A DNA stretch of 64,000 nt from Erwinia persicina (GCF_014838825.1 NZ_JACYMO010000002.1:124001-188000), one strand, 5' to 3'; positions 35,504 to 44,898 are shown, counted from the stretch's first letter. The notes: generated by a model not told the origin, from the letters alone. Numbers and translations are program-made.

Positions 35504-35710
35504 ATGAAAGTGAACGAAAAAATTATCACGCTATTCTTCCTGCTTCTCGCTATGGCCTCTGTTGCGCAGGGCCAGGAAGCGACACTGGCAGAACACAGTC
35601 TTATCCACCACAGAAGTTTCAACAGCCATTCAGGCCTTGCTGATACGGCAGAAAATCCTGACGAACATCGGGAAGAATCCTTCGCCCGCAAACATCATCT
35701 CACCCACTGA
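35504..35710 (+). CDS. Small exported hypothetical protein
   Basis: A 68-residue reading frame with a clear signal peptide (MKVNEKIITLFFLLLAMASVAQG, cleavage near residue 22-23) and a GAGAGA site 7 bases before the ATG. The remaining about 45 residues are rich in His, Glu and Ser and match nothing I know. A second frame (35562-35774, +1) runs on past its stop and ends in the helical-looking EQAGRVKELQRIAAERARGG, so this could be the front part of a frameshifted small protein. It is placed ahead of sulA. Confidence 0.5.
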   Translation: MKVNEKIITLFFLLLAMASVAQGQEATLAEHSLIHHRSFNSHSGLADTAENPDEHREESFARKHHLTH

Positions 35711-35836
35711 ACAGGCTGGTCGGGTGAAAGAACTGCAAAGGATCGCCGCAGAAAGAGCACGTGGCGGGCGCTGAACCGTTCAGGTGCGTAGCAATGGGAG
35801 AACAAGATTAAGGTTGATCTTTGCTCACTGCGACTA

Positions 35837-35856
35837 TACTGTATATCCATACAGTC
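35837..35856. promoter_or_regulatory. LexA box of sulA
   Basis: TACTGTATATCCATACAGTC contains CTGT-N8-ACAG exactly, 20 bp ahead of the sulA start. It overlaps TATACT, a probable -10 element, the layout known for sulA. Confidence 0.95.
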
Positions 35857-35876
35857 AACTGGTGAGCGAAGACATT

Positions 35877-36383
35877 ATGCGTACTCATTCTCTGAAATCT
35901 CAATCTGTTCGTCGTAGTCTGCACGCTACTACGCCAGCCCCTGCGGCGTCCCCATGTGCTAACGGCCTGATCAGCGAACTGATCTACAGTGAGAATCAAC
36001 CTGATATGACTCAATTGCTGCTGTTGCCCCTGCTGCAGCAACTGGGAACGCAGTCTCGCTGGCAGCTTTGGCTTACCCCACAGCAAAAATTGAGCCGTGA
36101 CTGGTTACAGCGTGTCGGGTTGCCGCTGGATAAAGTGATGCAGTCTTCTCACTCCAGCGCAATCACGACGGTAGAGGCAATGATCAAAGCGTTGCAGACG
36201 GGTAACTACAGTGTGGTTTTGGGATGGCTGGAAGAAGACGTGTCAGAAAATGACCGGATGAGATTGCAGGAAGCGGCCAGTTCAGGCCAGGCGTTAGGAC
36301 TCATTATGCGTACTGAAAGCAGTATTTATCCTTCAACCAGACCATTAAATGGCCTAAGAATTCACTCAACTTTGTATCATTAA
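35877..36383 (+). CDS. sulA: SOS cell-division inhibitor SulA
   Basis: A 168-residue protein that binds FtsZ and blocks septation during the SOS response; it is degraded by Lon. The conserved centre has [20 protein letters not shown] near residue 50, [13 protein letters not shown] near 77 and [17 protein letters not shown] near 122. The C-terminal LRIHSTLYH end is the Lon-recognition type. The start at 35877 follows GAGCGA; the frame stays open to 35784 but the LexA box and promoter lie in that part. Divergence at the N-terminal 25 residues is normal. Confidence 0.95.
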   Translation: MRTHSLKSQSVRRSLHATTPAPAASPCANGLISELIYSENQPDMTQLLLLPLLQQLGTQSRWQLWLTPQQKLSRDWLQRVGLPLDKVMQSSHSSAITTVEAMIKALQTGNYSVVLGWLEEDVSENDRMRLQEAASSGQALGLIMRTESSIYPSTRPLNGLRIHSTLYH

Positions 36384-36732
36384 GTAAAAATGAGATTTTT
36401 CTCAGCCTTTTTCTCTCACAGAGCCAAGATAACCGCCTGATTATGTTATGACGCGGCGGGACAATGGGTTAGCTGCGTTCTCAGACCCCATTTGAGGCAA
36501 AGAATTCACCCTGAAATGTTAAAAATTGTGTATGAAAGCCTGTTTTTTTGCTGACCATCGTCACATCATACTTGTAAGTTTGCTGGTACGTTGTAGACTT
36601 TAGCTCGCCAGGGTGCTCAATAACCTCCATTTTTTGGAAGAGTCATAATCGAGCTTCATAACCCGGCGAAGGATTAAACCAAAGAGCTAAATTAAAGCTC
36701 ATTGCCTATTTGGATGATAACGAGGCGCAAAA
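36384..36732 (+). promoter_or_regulatory. ompA promoter and long 5' leader
   Basis: The 349-bp stretch holds the ompA promoter and a leader that resembles E. coli's: GCCAGGGTGCTC near 36607, GGCGAAGGATTAAACC near 36665 and GGATGATAACGAGGCGC at 36713-36729, directly before the ATG. In E. coli the first part forms stabilising hairpins and the last is paired by the sRNA MicA. No gene is seen here. Confidence 0.75.
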
Positions 36733-37800
36733 ATGAAAAAGACAGCTATCGCAATTGCAGTGGCACTGGCTGGCTTCGCTACCGTAGCGCAGGCCGCTCC
36801 TAAAGATGACACCTGGTATACCGGTGCTAAACTGGGCTGGTCTCAGTACCACGACAAAGGTTACTACGGTAACGGTTACCAAGATAACGATGGTCCATCG
36901 CATGAAAGCCAGCTTGGTGCTGGTGCGTTCGGTGGTTACCAGGCTAACCAGTACCTGGGCTTCGAGCTGGGTTACGACTGGTTAGGCCGTATGCCTAACA
37001 AAGGCAACAATGTAAACGGTGCTTTCAAAGCACAGGGCGTTCAGCTGGCAGCTAAATTAAGCTACCCAGTAATGGATGACCTGGACGTTTATACCCGTCT
37101 GGGCGGTATGGTATGGCGTGCAGACTCCACCCAGAACGCTAACGGCACTCGCATCAGCGACCACGACACCGGTGTTTCTCCACTGGCCGCGGTTGGTGTT
37201 GAATATGCAGTGACCAAAAACTGGGCAACCCGTCTGGACTACCAGTGGGTTAACAACATCGGTGACGCAGGTACCGTTGGTGCACGTCCTGATAACTCAA
37301 TGCTGAGTGTTGGCGTTTCCTACCGTTTCGGTCAGGATGATGCAGTAGCACCAGTTGTTGCTCCAGCTCCGGCTCCAGCTCCAGTTGTTGAAACCAAGCG
37401 TTTCACCCTGAAGTCTGACGTTCTGTTCAACTTCAACAAAGCAACGTTGAAGCCAGAAGGTCAGCAGGCACTGGATCAGCTGTACACTCAGCTGAGCAAC
37501 CTGGATCCGAAAGATGGCTCTGTTGTCGTGCTGGGTTACACCGACCGTATCGGTTCCGAGCAGTACAACCAGAAACTGTCTGAAAAACGCGCTCAGTCTG
37601 TAGTAGACTACCTCGTGTCTAAAGGCATCCCTTCTAACAAGATCTCTGCACGTGGCGAGGGTAAATCTAACCCTGTTACCGGCAGCACCTGTGACAGCGT
37701 GAAAGGCCGTAATGCCCTGATCGACTGCCTGGCGCCAGACCGTCGCGTAGAAATCGAAGTTAAAGGCATCAAAGACGTTGTAACTCAGCCACAGGCTTAA
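36733..37800 (+). CDS. ompA: Outer-membrane protein OmpA
   Basis: A 355-residue precursor with signal peptide [21 protein letters not shown]. The mature protein begins [18 protein letters not shown] and forms an eight-strand barrel (residues about 22-200). A Pro/Ala hinge ([12 protein letters not shown], near 215) connects it to the periplasmic peptidoglycan-binding OmpA domain, with [12 protein letters not shown] near 243 and the [16 protein letters not shown] motif near 290 holding the diaminopimelate-binding Asp and Arg. Two cysteines near 325-340 match the E. coli pair. Codon use is strongly biased toward highly expressed genes. Confidence 0.98.
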   Translation: MKKTAIAIAVALAGFATVAQAAPKDDTWYTGAKLGWSQYHDKGYYGNGYQDNDGPSHESQLGAGAFGGYQANQYLGFELGYDWLGRMPNKGNNVNGAFKAQGVQLAAKLSYPVMDDLDVYTRLGGMVWRADSTQNANGTRISDHDTGVSPLAAVGVEYAVTKNWATRLDYQWVNNIGDAGTVGARPDNSMLSVGVSYRFGQDDAVAPVVAPAPAPAPVVETKRFTLKSDVLFNFNKATLKPEGQQALDQLYTQLSNLDPKDGSVVVLGYTDRIGSEQYNQKLSEKRAQSVVDYLVSKGIPSNKISARGEGKSNPVTGSTCDSVKGRNALIDCLAPDRRVEIEVKGIKDVVTQPQA

Positions 37801-37811
37801 GTTATCTCGTT

Positions 37812-37843
37812 AAAAAAAACCCCGCTTCGGCGGGGTTTTTTAT
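37812..37843. terminator. Bidirectional terminator between ompA and matP
   Basis: AAAAAAAACCCCGC-TTCG-GCGGGGTTTTTTATT: perfect stem with a stable TTCG loop. Confidence 0.96.
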
Positions 37844-37890
37844 TGTCTGAAGAGAACGAATCAATCAGAACCTGTCCTGAATAAACGGCG

Positions 37891-38346
37891 TTATTCGGGC
37901 TTACCCAAAATGGCTTTCAGATCCTGCTTCAGTGACGACATCTGGCTGGCGTACTGCTCTTTACGTTCGGCATCTTCAATGAGCTGTACGATGGTTTCGG
38001 ACAAGGTGCTGTTACGACGCTGGGCGAGGCCCGCCAGGCGCTGCCATACCAGATATTCTAAATCGATCGACTTTTTTCGCGTGTGCTGGTGTTCAGCATT
38101 GAAATGACGCTTGCGGCGTGCACGGATTGTCTGCTTCATGCGGTTTTCCAGCGCCGGATTGATGTGCAGGCTAATCCATTTCAATACCTCTACCGGTCGG
38201 TTCTCCATCACGAGCAATTCATCGACGGCAGCCTGCGCTGCGCTTAACTCAATGTAACGCGTTATCAGTTCACCTTCGCGGTGCTTTTTAACCAGGTATT
38301 TCCATTTCCATCCGCTTTCAAGATTTTCCAGCTGCTGATATTTCAT
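37891..38346 (-). CDS. matP: Ter-macrodomain organiser MatP
   Basis: A 151-residue DNA-binding protein that binds matS sites, condenses the terminus region and links it to the divisome through ZapB. The N-terminal four-helix part ([20 protein letters not shown]) is followed by a ribbon-helix-helix ([20 protein letters not shown] near residue 92) and a C-terminal coiled coil. Length is that of E. coli MatP. Divergent from lonH. Confidence 0.95.
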   Translation of the reverse strand: MKYQQLENLESGWKWKYLVKKHREGELITRYIELSAAQAAVDELLVMENRPVEVLKWISLHINPALENRMKQTIRARRKRHFNAEHQHTRKKSIDLEYLVWQRLAGLAQRRNSTLSETIVQLIEDAERKEQYASQMSSLKQDLKAILGKPE

Positions 38347-38530
38347 CGGAATCTCATGCTGACCACATAACAGGTTAAGAATAACAGCTTTTTTTCATCA
38401 GGCTGTAAACAAAACAGGAACACTCATCGTAATGTTAACGCAAGCGACGCAGATGTGCATGTCTGCTGTGCTTAACAGGCTGAAATATTGTATAATGCCG
38501 CTTTTATTCATTCAGAAAAATACGATAACT

Positions 38531-40288
38531 TTGACCAACAACCGATTAGAGTGGCGCGCCCTGCAGCCCGATACAGAACGCTTTCAGCATCTCCTCTCGC
38601 AGGCACCAGCTTCCGAAACAGAATGCTTTGCATCCGTGCAGGCACGTCTGTTTAACGGGCTGAACCTGTTACTGCAAACGCCGGCTAAAGTCCCGCTCAT
38701 GCTGGTCAAAAGTCCCGAAAGCGCGGAATACCTTGCCCTGCTGCAAAACATTCTCTCCGCCATCGCTGGCGAAGAAGATCCCACCGCGCTTTATGGGGGT
38801 CACTATGATATCAGTGACCATGCAATTAGCTGGCGTCCGGCACAGAGCGCTGCGGATAATTTCGCCAGCGAAGGGGGAATTCATCAGGCTGAATGGATCG
38901 AAGCAGAGCAGCTTTTTGGCTGCGTGCGCGTCCATCAGTCGAGGATCACCCTGTCCCCGGGACTGGTACACCGTGCCAATGGCGGAGTGCTGATCCTCTC
39001 CTTGCGTGCGCTGATGGCACAGCCTTTACTCTGGCTGCGTTTGAAACAGATCATGGTGAACCAGCGTTTTGACTGGTATTCGCCGGATGAAACCCGCCCT
39101 CTTCCTCTGGCTGTCCCTTCCATGCCGATGGCGTTTCGCCTGGTGCTGATTGGCGAGCGCGATGTGCTGGCTGATTTACAGGAGATGGAGCCTGAACTGG
39201 CCGCACTGTCACTGTACAGCGAGTTTGAAGATAATATCCAACTGGTCGATGAGGAAGAGTTTATTCACTGGATACAGTGGGTGAAGAATGTAGCTGTCAG
39301 CCTGGAATATCCGGTTCCTGATGTCGATTTCTGGCCGGTACTGATCCGTGAGGCTGCACGCTATACAGGCGATCAGGATACGCTGCCCCTGGATCCTCAG
39401 TGGCTGGGCCGGCAACTTCAGGATGCTGCGCTCTACAGTGAAGATGAACGTATTTCAGCACAGAATCTGCAGGATGCCCTCAGCACTCGCGAATGGCGCG
39501 AAGGCTTCCTGCCGGAACGTATTCGCGATGAAATTCTGCTCGATCAGATCCTGATCGAAACAGAAGGGGAAATGATCGGCCAGATCAATGCGCTGTCCGT
39601 TATGGAATTCCCTGGCCACCCGCGTGCTTTTGGCGAACCCTCCCGTATCAGCTGCGTCGTCCACGCCGGTGACGGTGAGTTTATGGACGTGGAGCGCAAG
39701 GCCGAGCTGGGCGGAAATATTCATGCAAAAGGCATGATGATTATGCAGGCCTGGCTGATTGCTGAACTGGAACTTGAGCAGCAGCTGCCATTTTCTGCCT
39801 CGCTGGTTTTCGAGCAGTCCTATTCCGAAGTCGATGGTGACAGCGCCTCGCTGGCAGAACTGTGTGCTCTGATAAGCGCCCTCGCCTCACAGCCCATCAA
39901 TCAGCAGCTGGCGGTCACCGGCTCTGTCGATCAGTTTGGTCGCGTGCAGCCGGTCGGCGGCCTGAATGAAAAAATTGAAGGCTTCTTCAATGTCTGTCAG
40001 CAGCGCACGTTAACCGGTTCTCAGGGGGTGATCATCCCTGCAGCGAACGTACGCCATCTCTCCCTGCAACAGGACGTTGTGGATGCCGTGCGGGAAGGTA
40101 AATTCCACCTCTGGGCCGTGTCGAGCGTCGATGAGGCGCTGCCTCTGCTAACCGGTATGGAGTGGGATAAAGAAACCGGCGCCTGCCTGCACCGTTCGAT
40201 TCAGGAGCGGATTGCTCAGATGCTCCATCCGGATGCACGTCATCGCCCGTGGCCCCTGCGCTGGTTAAACTGGTTTACTCCAGGCTGA
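38531..40288 (+). CDS. lonH: Lon-protease-like protein LonH (YcbZ)
   Basis: A 585-residue Lon-type protease homologue. Residues about 330-585 carry the Lon proteolytic domain: catalytic serine in SYSEVDGDSASLAELCAL near 450 and lysine in VGGLNEKIEGFF near 495. The N-terminal region lacks a standard Walker A and resembles an inactive AAA part. I choose the TTG at 38531 (TTGACCAACAAC), giving E. coli length. The frame is open to 38432, but TATAAT at 38490-38495 looks like the promoter -10 and lies inside that stretch. Its substrate is unknown. matP lies divergent upstream, fabA downstream on the same strand. Confidence 0.9.
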   Translation: MTNNRLEWRALQPDTERFQHLLSQAPASETECFASVQARLFNGLNLLLQTPAKVPLMLVKSPESAEYLALLQNILSAIAGEEDPTALYGGHYDISDHAISWRPAQSAADNFASEGGIHQAEWIEAEQLFGCVRVHQSRITLSPGLVHRANGGVLILSLRALMAQPLLWLRLKQIMVNQRFDWYSPDETRPLPLAVPSMPMAFRLVLIGERDVLADLQEMEPELAALSLYSEFEDNIQLVDEEEFIHWIQWVKNVAVSLEYPVPDVDFWPVLIREAARYTGDQDTLPLDPQWLGRQLQDAALYSEDERISAQNLQDALSTREWREGFLPERIRDEILLDQILIETEGEMIGQINALSVMEFPGHPRAFGEPSRISCVVHAGDGEFMDVERKAELGGNIHAKGMMIMQAWLIAELELEQQLPFSASLVFEQSYSEVDGDSASLAELCALISALASQPINQQLAVTGSVDQFGRVQPVGGLNEKIEGFFNVCQQRTLTGSQGVIIPAANVRHLSLQQDVVDAVREGKFHLWAVSSVDEALPLLTGMEWDKETGACLHRSIQERIAQMLHPDARHRPWPLRWLNWFTPG

Positions 40289-40299
40289 TCGGACTTGTC
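40283..40299. promoter_or_regulatory. FadR activator site of fabA
   Basis: GGCTGATCGGACTTGTC matches the FadR pattern ANCTGGTCCGACNTGTT in most positions and lies where E. coli fabA has its FadR site, just upstream of the FabR palindrome. Confidence 0.75.
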
Positions 40300-40300
40300 C

Positions 40301-40318
40301 GGCGTACACGTGTAAGCT
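40301..40318. promoter_or_regulatory. FabR operator of fabA
   Basis: GGCGTACACGTGTAAGCT is a near-palindrome around ACACGTGT that corresponds to the FabR repressor site of E. coli fabA. FabR senses the balance of unsaturated to saturated acyl chains. Confidence 0.8.
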
Positions 40319-40356
40319 AAACTCCGTGCTTCATTAAAATAAGGCTTATTGAGACT

Positions 40357-40875
40357 ATGGTAGATAAACGCGAATCCTATACAAAAGAAGACCTGATTGC
40401 CTCTGGTCGCGGTGAATTATTTGGCGCAGAAGGCCCGCCATTGCCAGCCGGCAATATGTTGATGATGGACCGGGTGGTTAAGATGACCGAAGACGGCGGT
40501 AACTACGGGAAAGGATTCGTTGAAGCGGAACTGGATATCAATCCGGATCTGTGGTTCTTCGGCTGTCATTTTATCAATGACCCGGTCATGCCTGGCTGCC
40601 TCGGCCTTGACGCCATGTGGCAGCTGGTCGGCTTCTACCTTGGCTGGTTGGGTGCCGAAGGTAAAGGTCGCGCACTGGGCGTAGGTGAAGTGAAGTTCAC
40701 CGGGCAGGTTCTGCCAACGGCGAAGAAAGTGTCCTACCGCATTCACTTCAAACGCGTTATTAACCGTAAACTGGTGATGGGCGTGGCAGATGGTGAAGTG
40801 CTGGTCGATGGTAACGTGATTTATACCGCTACCGACCTGAAAGTGGGCCTGTTTAAAGACACCACCGCATTCTAA
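40357..40875 (+). CDS. fabA: 3-hydroxydecanoyl-ACP dehydratase/isomerase FabA
   Basis: A 172-residue hot-dog-fold enzyme that dehydrates 3-hydroxydecanoyl-ACP and isomerises the product to cis-3-decenoyl-ACP, the branch point of unsaturated fatty acid synthesis. The catalytic histidine is H71 in [14 protein letters not shown] and the aspartate D85 in [10 protein letters not shown] (H70 and D84 without the initiator Met). Length equals E. coli FabA. FadR and FabR sites upstream predict activation by FadR and repression by FabR. It converges with rmf. Confidence 0.98.
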   Translation: MVDKRESYTKEDLIASGRGELFGAEGPPLPAGNMLMMDRVVKMTEDGGNYGKGFVEAELDINPDLWFFGCHFINDPVMPGCLGLDAMWQLVGFYLGWLGAEGKGRALGVGEVKFTGQVLPTAKKVSYRIHFKRVINRKLVMGVADGEVLVDGNVIYTATDLKVGLFKDTTAF

Positions 40876-40943
40876 TCCTTTTAACCTGATTCGTTCACAT
40901 GAAGGACTGTGTTTCTGAGGCGTGAACGATAACAGTTTAAATG

Positions 40944-40970
40944 AAAACCTCCGCAGCAGCGGAGGTCTTT
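40944..40970. terminator. Terminator between fabA and rmf
   Basis: AAAACCTCCGC-AGCA-GCGGAGGTCTTT. The T-run is TTTT on the minus strand (for rmf) and TCTTT on the plus strand (for fabA). Confidence 0.8.
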
Positions 40971-40989
40971 CCTTCTCAATAACAGGCCG

Positions 40990-41157
40990 CTACGCGGTAA
41001 CTGACCTGTCCTCCATGGCTTGTCGCCAACCTCCCAACCAGTGAGATCGAGCATCGAGCATTTGATACGGACACATCTCTTTTGAGCGTCCTGTAATGCC
41101 TGCGTGATAACCCCGTGACTGCGCCCGATCAAGGCGATCTCGTTTCTGTCTCTTCAT
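40990..41157 (-). CDS. rmf: Ribosome modulation factor Rmf
   Basis: A 55-codon gene found by translating the minus strand from the ATG at 41157. The product is small and basic and starts MKRQKRDRLDRAQSRGY, with GRSKEMCPYQ in the middle and WLGGWRQAMEDR near the end. It is highly similar to E. coli Rmf, which dimerises 70S ribosomes into 100S particles in stationary phase. GAGGG lies 9 bases before the start. Its place behind fabA, converging, is the E. coli arrangement. Confidence 0.96.
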   Translation of the reverse strand: MKRQKRDRLDRAQSRGYHAGITGRSKEMCPYQMLDARSHWLGGWRQAMEDRSVTA

Positions 41158-41234
41158 GCCGCGTTTCCCTCATTTTGTCTGGTGGAATCTGGTGGAAAGA
41201 AAACAGTGGTTACGTTTCGTGCAACCACGCTTCA

Positions 41235-41263
41235 GTTTTACCGCGACTTTGAATAAAGATCAA
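41235..41263 (-). promoter_or_regulatory. rmf promoter candidate
   Basis: On the minus strand TTGATC and TAAAAC lie 17 bp apart (-35 and -10 each 4-5 of 6). This puts the transcript start about 70 bp ahead of the rmf ATG, giving a leader like that of E. coli. Confidence 0.55.
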
Positions 41264-41362
41264 CGCGCAAATTTAATGCGACTGTCATCATGCTGTCCCA
41301 CTGGCGGGGCCGGAAAATGACGGTAGCTGAAGCTAAATCTATCGCACCCTGCTGATTTACAT

Positions 41363-41414
41363 AAAAAAAGCCTTTGATGCGGCAGAAGTGGGGCTCTGCA
41401 ACTATCAAAGGCTT
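41363..41414 (-). terminator. pqiC terminator
   Basis: On the minus strand AAGCCTTTGAT and ATCAAAGGCTT form a perfect 11-bp outer stem around a smaller GCAGA/TCTGC stem, followed by TTTTTTT. It ends the rlmL-uup-pqiABC transcript. Confidence 0.92.
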
Positions 41415-41435
41415 AGTGCGTTAGTTAATTTTTAC

Positions 41436-41996
41436 TTATTGTTCGCGAATAATCGCATTAGCGACCTGTCCCGCAATTTGCTGCCATCCTTTAGCCAGCG
41501 TTCTTATTAACCCGTCGTAACCATCTTCACTTTGCGGTAACGACAGCGAGAACGGCTGTTTCTGCAGTTTGCCGTTATGTTCGAGAATCCACTCGCCGCT
41601 GATAATGGCATGACCATCATAACGGCCATGGAAACCGGTCACGGTCACATTCAGCGTATCGTGCGTCTGGCCGAGAGGCGACGAGGAGATCAGCGCCGCG
41701 GGCAGGCTGGTGCTCAGATTGGTCACCAGCGTCTGCTGCAACTGCTGATCCAGTGGACTCGCCCACTGGTTATTGGCGGCAATGACGTACTGAACATCAT
41801 TGCTCTGGTACACCACGCCATTCCCGGCCAGATAGTCTGGCACAGAGACACGTTCCACCCAGACCGGTGTACTCACCGTCTTACTGCTGGCGACGAGCGT
41901 TTTGTCCGCCGCTGGCAGCTGATAATAAACAGTTTCAGGGCTACTACTGCAGGCACTGAGTCCCAGTGCCAGCACAACGGGTATCCATTTCATCAT
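41436..41996 (-). CDS. pqiC: Lipoprotein PqiC
   Basis: A 186-residue outer-membrane lipoprotein with a lipobox LSAC near residue 16, then the ABC-type transport auxiliary (DUF330) fold: VYYQLPA at the mature start and WVERVSVPDYLAGNGVVYQ near 47. It anchors the PqiB tube at the outer membrane in the PqiABC lipid-transfer system. Its ATG overlaps the pqiB stop by 4 bp. Followed by a strong terminator. Confidence 0.93.
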   Translation of the reverse strand: MMKWIPVVLALGLSACSSSPETVYYQLPAADKTLVASSKTVSTPVWVERVSVPDYLAGNGVVYQSNDVQYVIAANNQWASPLDQQLQQTLVTNLSTSLPAALISSSPLGQTHDTLNVTVTGFHGRYDGHAIISGEWILEHNGKLQKQPFSLSLPQSEDGYDGLIRTLAKGWQQIAGQVANAIIREQ

Positions 41997-43636
41997 TGTT
42001 TTGCCCTCTTCGGCTGTGGGTCCTGACCGGGTTTCGCTTCAAAGACCAGCGCATTGCTCTTGCTGTTAAGCGTTTTCAATACGGGCTGCAATTCACGCAG
42101 GACCTGATCGAGACGCTGCATATCACCCACCATCTTATTGTAAGCCGGGGAGCCAGGCTGGAAGCCTTTCATGCTTCGGTTCAGCTCACGCAGCGTGCTT
42201 TGCATATCTGCAGGCAGCTCTTTCATCGACTGACTCGAGGTGATCTGATTAAGATTATCCAGAGTTTTCTGCATTTCGCGCAGCGTACGCTGGCTCTCTT
42301 TCAGCGTCCCTGTTGCTTCATTCAGCAGCGGATTGAGTGGCAGGCTGTTAATCTTATCCAGCGACTCCATCAGTTTCTGCTGGATCTGCGCCAGGCCGCC
42401 CGTCATCGTCGGGATCAGCGCATAGTCAGCAAAAGTTGACGGTCCCGTCACCGGTTTGGCATTGCTGTAGAAGTCGAGATCAACATACAGCGACCCCGTC
42501 AGCAGGTTAGCGGACTTCAGTGAGGCTCGTAATCCATGAGTTATGCCGTCTTTCAGATGCTGCTCAAAGTTAAAGTCATTGCCCAACTGTTTCTGGAAAC
42601 GATCCGGTTCAATGCGGATCAGCACCGGTATCCGGTAATCATTGTTCAGGCGTTGAGCCATGCCAGGCATGGTAAACGGCACTTCAGCAACGGTACCCAG
42701 ACGAATGCCACGGAACTCCACCGGCGCGCCTTTCTGCAGGCCACGGATGGAATCATTGAAGAACAGGAGGAAGTCTTTGTGTACGCTGTAGAGGGAATCC
42801 TGGATGCTGCGCTGGTCGTTAAACAGCCGGTATTCCGCCTTGTTTTGCGCCAAATCGCCGCGCTCCCACCCTTCAGGAACATCAAAGCTGACACCCCCGC
42901 TAAACAGCGTGGTCAGTGAACCCATCTCAACACGCATTCCGGAGGCAGACATGTCGACAGCAATCCCGCTATCCTTCCAGAAGCGAACGTTACTGGTGAT
43001 CAGGCGATCGTATGGCGCAGCAATAAACAGCTGATAAGTCATCATACGTTTATCTGCGTCAAAGGCGCTGGTTTCAACGGTTCCGACGCGATATCCACGA
43101 AACAGTACCGGATCGCCCGCGTTCAGCTGTCCGGCCTTTTCACTGTCCAGCGTAATACGGATACCCTTTGCATCAGGTGGTGCCAGCGGCGGCGCATCCA
43201 GCAGTTGGTACTGTCCGGCTTTTTCGCCTTTTGAGCCAGGCTGCAGCTCAATATAGGCACCCGAGAGAAGCGTTCCCAATCCGGTGACCCCTTCACGGCC
43301 AATGGCCGGTTTTACCACCCAGAAGGCACTGTCTTCGCGCAGCAGTTTTTCCATGCCAGCATTGAGGCGTGCTTTGATCTCAACATGATGCAGATCGTCC
43401 GTCAGCACGGCGCTCTCCACCACACCAACATCAACGCTGCGGCTTTTAATGGTGGTTTTACCGCCCACAATCCCTTCCGCGTTGGTGGTGATTAACGTCA
43501 CCAGCGGCCCCTGATGGCTGAAGTGGTAAAACAAAATCCATGCACCGATCAACACGGTGACGATGGGAATGATCCACACCGGCGACCAGCGTTTAATCTT
43601 ATCTACCGTGGCTACGCCGTGGTTATTGTCCGTCAC
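41993..43636 (-). CDS. pqiB: MCE-domain tunnel protein PqiB
   Basis: A 547-residue protein with one N-terminal membrane helix (IIPIVTVLIGAWILFYH near residue 22) and three MCE domains, beginning near residues 45, 160 and 290, followed by a C-terminal coiled coil (about 435-525). In E. coli it forms hexameric syringe-like tubes that bridge inner and outer membrane for lipid traffic. GIEGVTGLGTLLSGAYIEL-type loops mark each MCE unit. Overlaps pqiA by 4 bp. Confidence 0.96.
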   Translation of the reverse strand: MTDNNHGVATVDKIKRWSPVWIIPIVTVLIGAWILFYHFSHQGPLVTLITTNAEGIVGGKTTIKSRSVDVGVVESAVLTDDLHHVEIKARLNAGMEKLLREDSAFWVVKPAIGREGVTGLGTLLSGAYIELQPGSKGEKAGQYQLLDAPPLAPPDAKGIRITLDSEKAGQLNAGDPVLFRGYRVGTVETSAFDADKRMMTYQLFIAAPYDRLITSNVRFWKDSGIAVDMSASGMRVEMGSLTTLFSGGVSFDVPEGWERGDLAQNKAEYRLFNDQRSIQDSLYSVHKDFLLFFNDSIRGLQKGAPVEFRGIRLGTVAEVPFTMPGMAQRLNNDYRIPVLIRIEPDRFQKQLGNDFNFEQHLKDGITHGLRASLKSANLLTGSLYVDLDFYSNAKPVTGPSTFADYALIPTMTGGLAQIQQKLMESLDKINSLPLNPLLNEATGTLKESQRTLREMQKTLDNLNQITSSQSMKELPADMQSTLRELNRSMKGFQPGSPAYNKMVGDMQRLDQVLRELQPVLKTLNSKSNALVFEAKPGQDPQPKRAKQ

Positions 43637-44898
43637 TTTTCAGGCTCCTCAGTACTCTTTTCTTGTATCCGATCCCAGGTAAGACGCGGGTCAAAGGTCA
43701 TGGCAGCAAACATCGTCAGGATAACCACCAGGGCAAACAGCACCGCGCCGTTAGCAGGATAAATACTCATTAATTGGCCCATGCGCACCAGCGCCGACAG
43801 GACGGCGATAACAAAGACGTCAATCATTGACCAGCGCCCGACGAACTCAACCACTTCATAAATCTTGTGCATTCTGTCGCTGTCATACCGGTTGTTGTCC
43901 CGGCCGTTGGCGTGCCAGCAAAGCCAGCCTATCGCCAGCATTTTCAGCGAGGGAACCATAATACTGGCGATAAAAATCACCAGCGCTACCGGATAGGACC
44001 CATCACCCCACAGGATGATCACCCCCGCCATGATGGTGGAGTTCATTTTGTTCCCCAATGCCTCGGTAACCATAATTGGCATGACGTTGGCCGGGATATA
44101 CAGCAGAATCGAGGTGATCAGTAAGGCCATCGTCCACTGTAAGCTGTGCCTGCGTCGCGCATGGCCATCAACGCCGCAGCGAGGGCATGCCAGCACATCG
44201 CTGGCCAGCACCGCCGTACAGCAACGACAGGAGCGCAATCCCTGACGCAAACCACTAATCCCCGCCTGCGGGACTGCGGGTAGCGCGGGCAGTGGGGCAA
44301 CCTGCAGCCACAACGTGCGACGGTCGATACATTGAAAGGCTCTGAGCTGTAAGACACAGAAAAGACACCAGGGGATAAAGCTGGTGCCAATACCAATATC
44401 GCCGTAAGCCATGAGTTTAACGAAACTCACCAGCACACCTGCGAGGAAGATTTCCGCCATCCCCCAGGTTTTTAGTTGGAATAACACCCGGGCCATGACG
44501 CGTTTCAGCCCCAGCGGCAGCCGGATATCATTGACCAGCAGCAGGATCATCAGCATACATAAGGCTGGCACCCCCTGCACAAACAGCAAAAACAGGGTCG
44601 CCAGACTGCTGTAGTCATCGGAAACCATTACCTGCGGTATCTTTGCCAGGGTAATTTCGCTGCTCAGTCCGGCAACCTGCATATTGACGAAAGGAAACAG
44701 GTTCGCCAGTAGCAGCATAAAGAGCGCTGCCAGCGCATAAGCCGTTGGCCGCTTGCGCGGCTCAACCCAGTTAGACTGAAGTGTGGTATGACAGCGCGGG
44801 CAGCTTGCTCTGCTCCCCGGGCTGATATCTGGCAACTGGGTCATCAGATCACACTGCGGACAGAGCATCCATTGATGCGCATGGTGCGACGAACACAT
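43633..44898 (-). CDS. pqiA: Inner-membrane protein PqiA
   Basis: A 421-residue protein with two PqiA domains, each of four hydrophobic segments. Each is preceded by a zinc-ribbon: CPQCDLMTQL with CPRCHTTL near residue 14, and CRCCTAVL with CPRCGVDG near 226. The unit works with PqiB and PqiC. The operon is known in E. coli to respond to SoxRS and paraquat; I did not find a clear SoxS box, and the operon may be transcribed from rlmL upstream, with uup between. Confidence 0.95.
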   Translation of the reverse strand: MCSSHHAHQWMLCPQCDLMTQLPDISPGSRASCPRCHTTLQSNWVEPRKRPTAYALAALFMLLLANLFPFVNMQVAGLSSEITLAKIPQVMVSDDYSSLATLFLLFVQGVPALCMLMILLLVNDIRLPLGLKRVMARVLFQLKTWGMAEIFLAGVLVSFVKLMAYGDIGIGTSFIPWCLFCVLQLRAFQCIDRRTLWLQVAPLPALPAVPQAGISGLRQGLRSCRCCTAVLASDVLACPRCGVDGHARRRHSLQWTMALLITSILLYIPANVMPIMVTEALGNKMNSTIMAGVIILWGDGSYPVALVIFIASIMVPSLKMLAIGWLCWHANGRDNNRYDSDRMHKIYEVVEFVGRWSMIDVFVIAVLSALVRMGQLMSIYPANGAVLFALVVILTMFAAMTFDPRLTWDRIQEKSTEEPEK

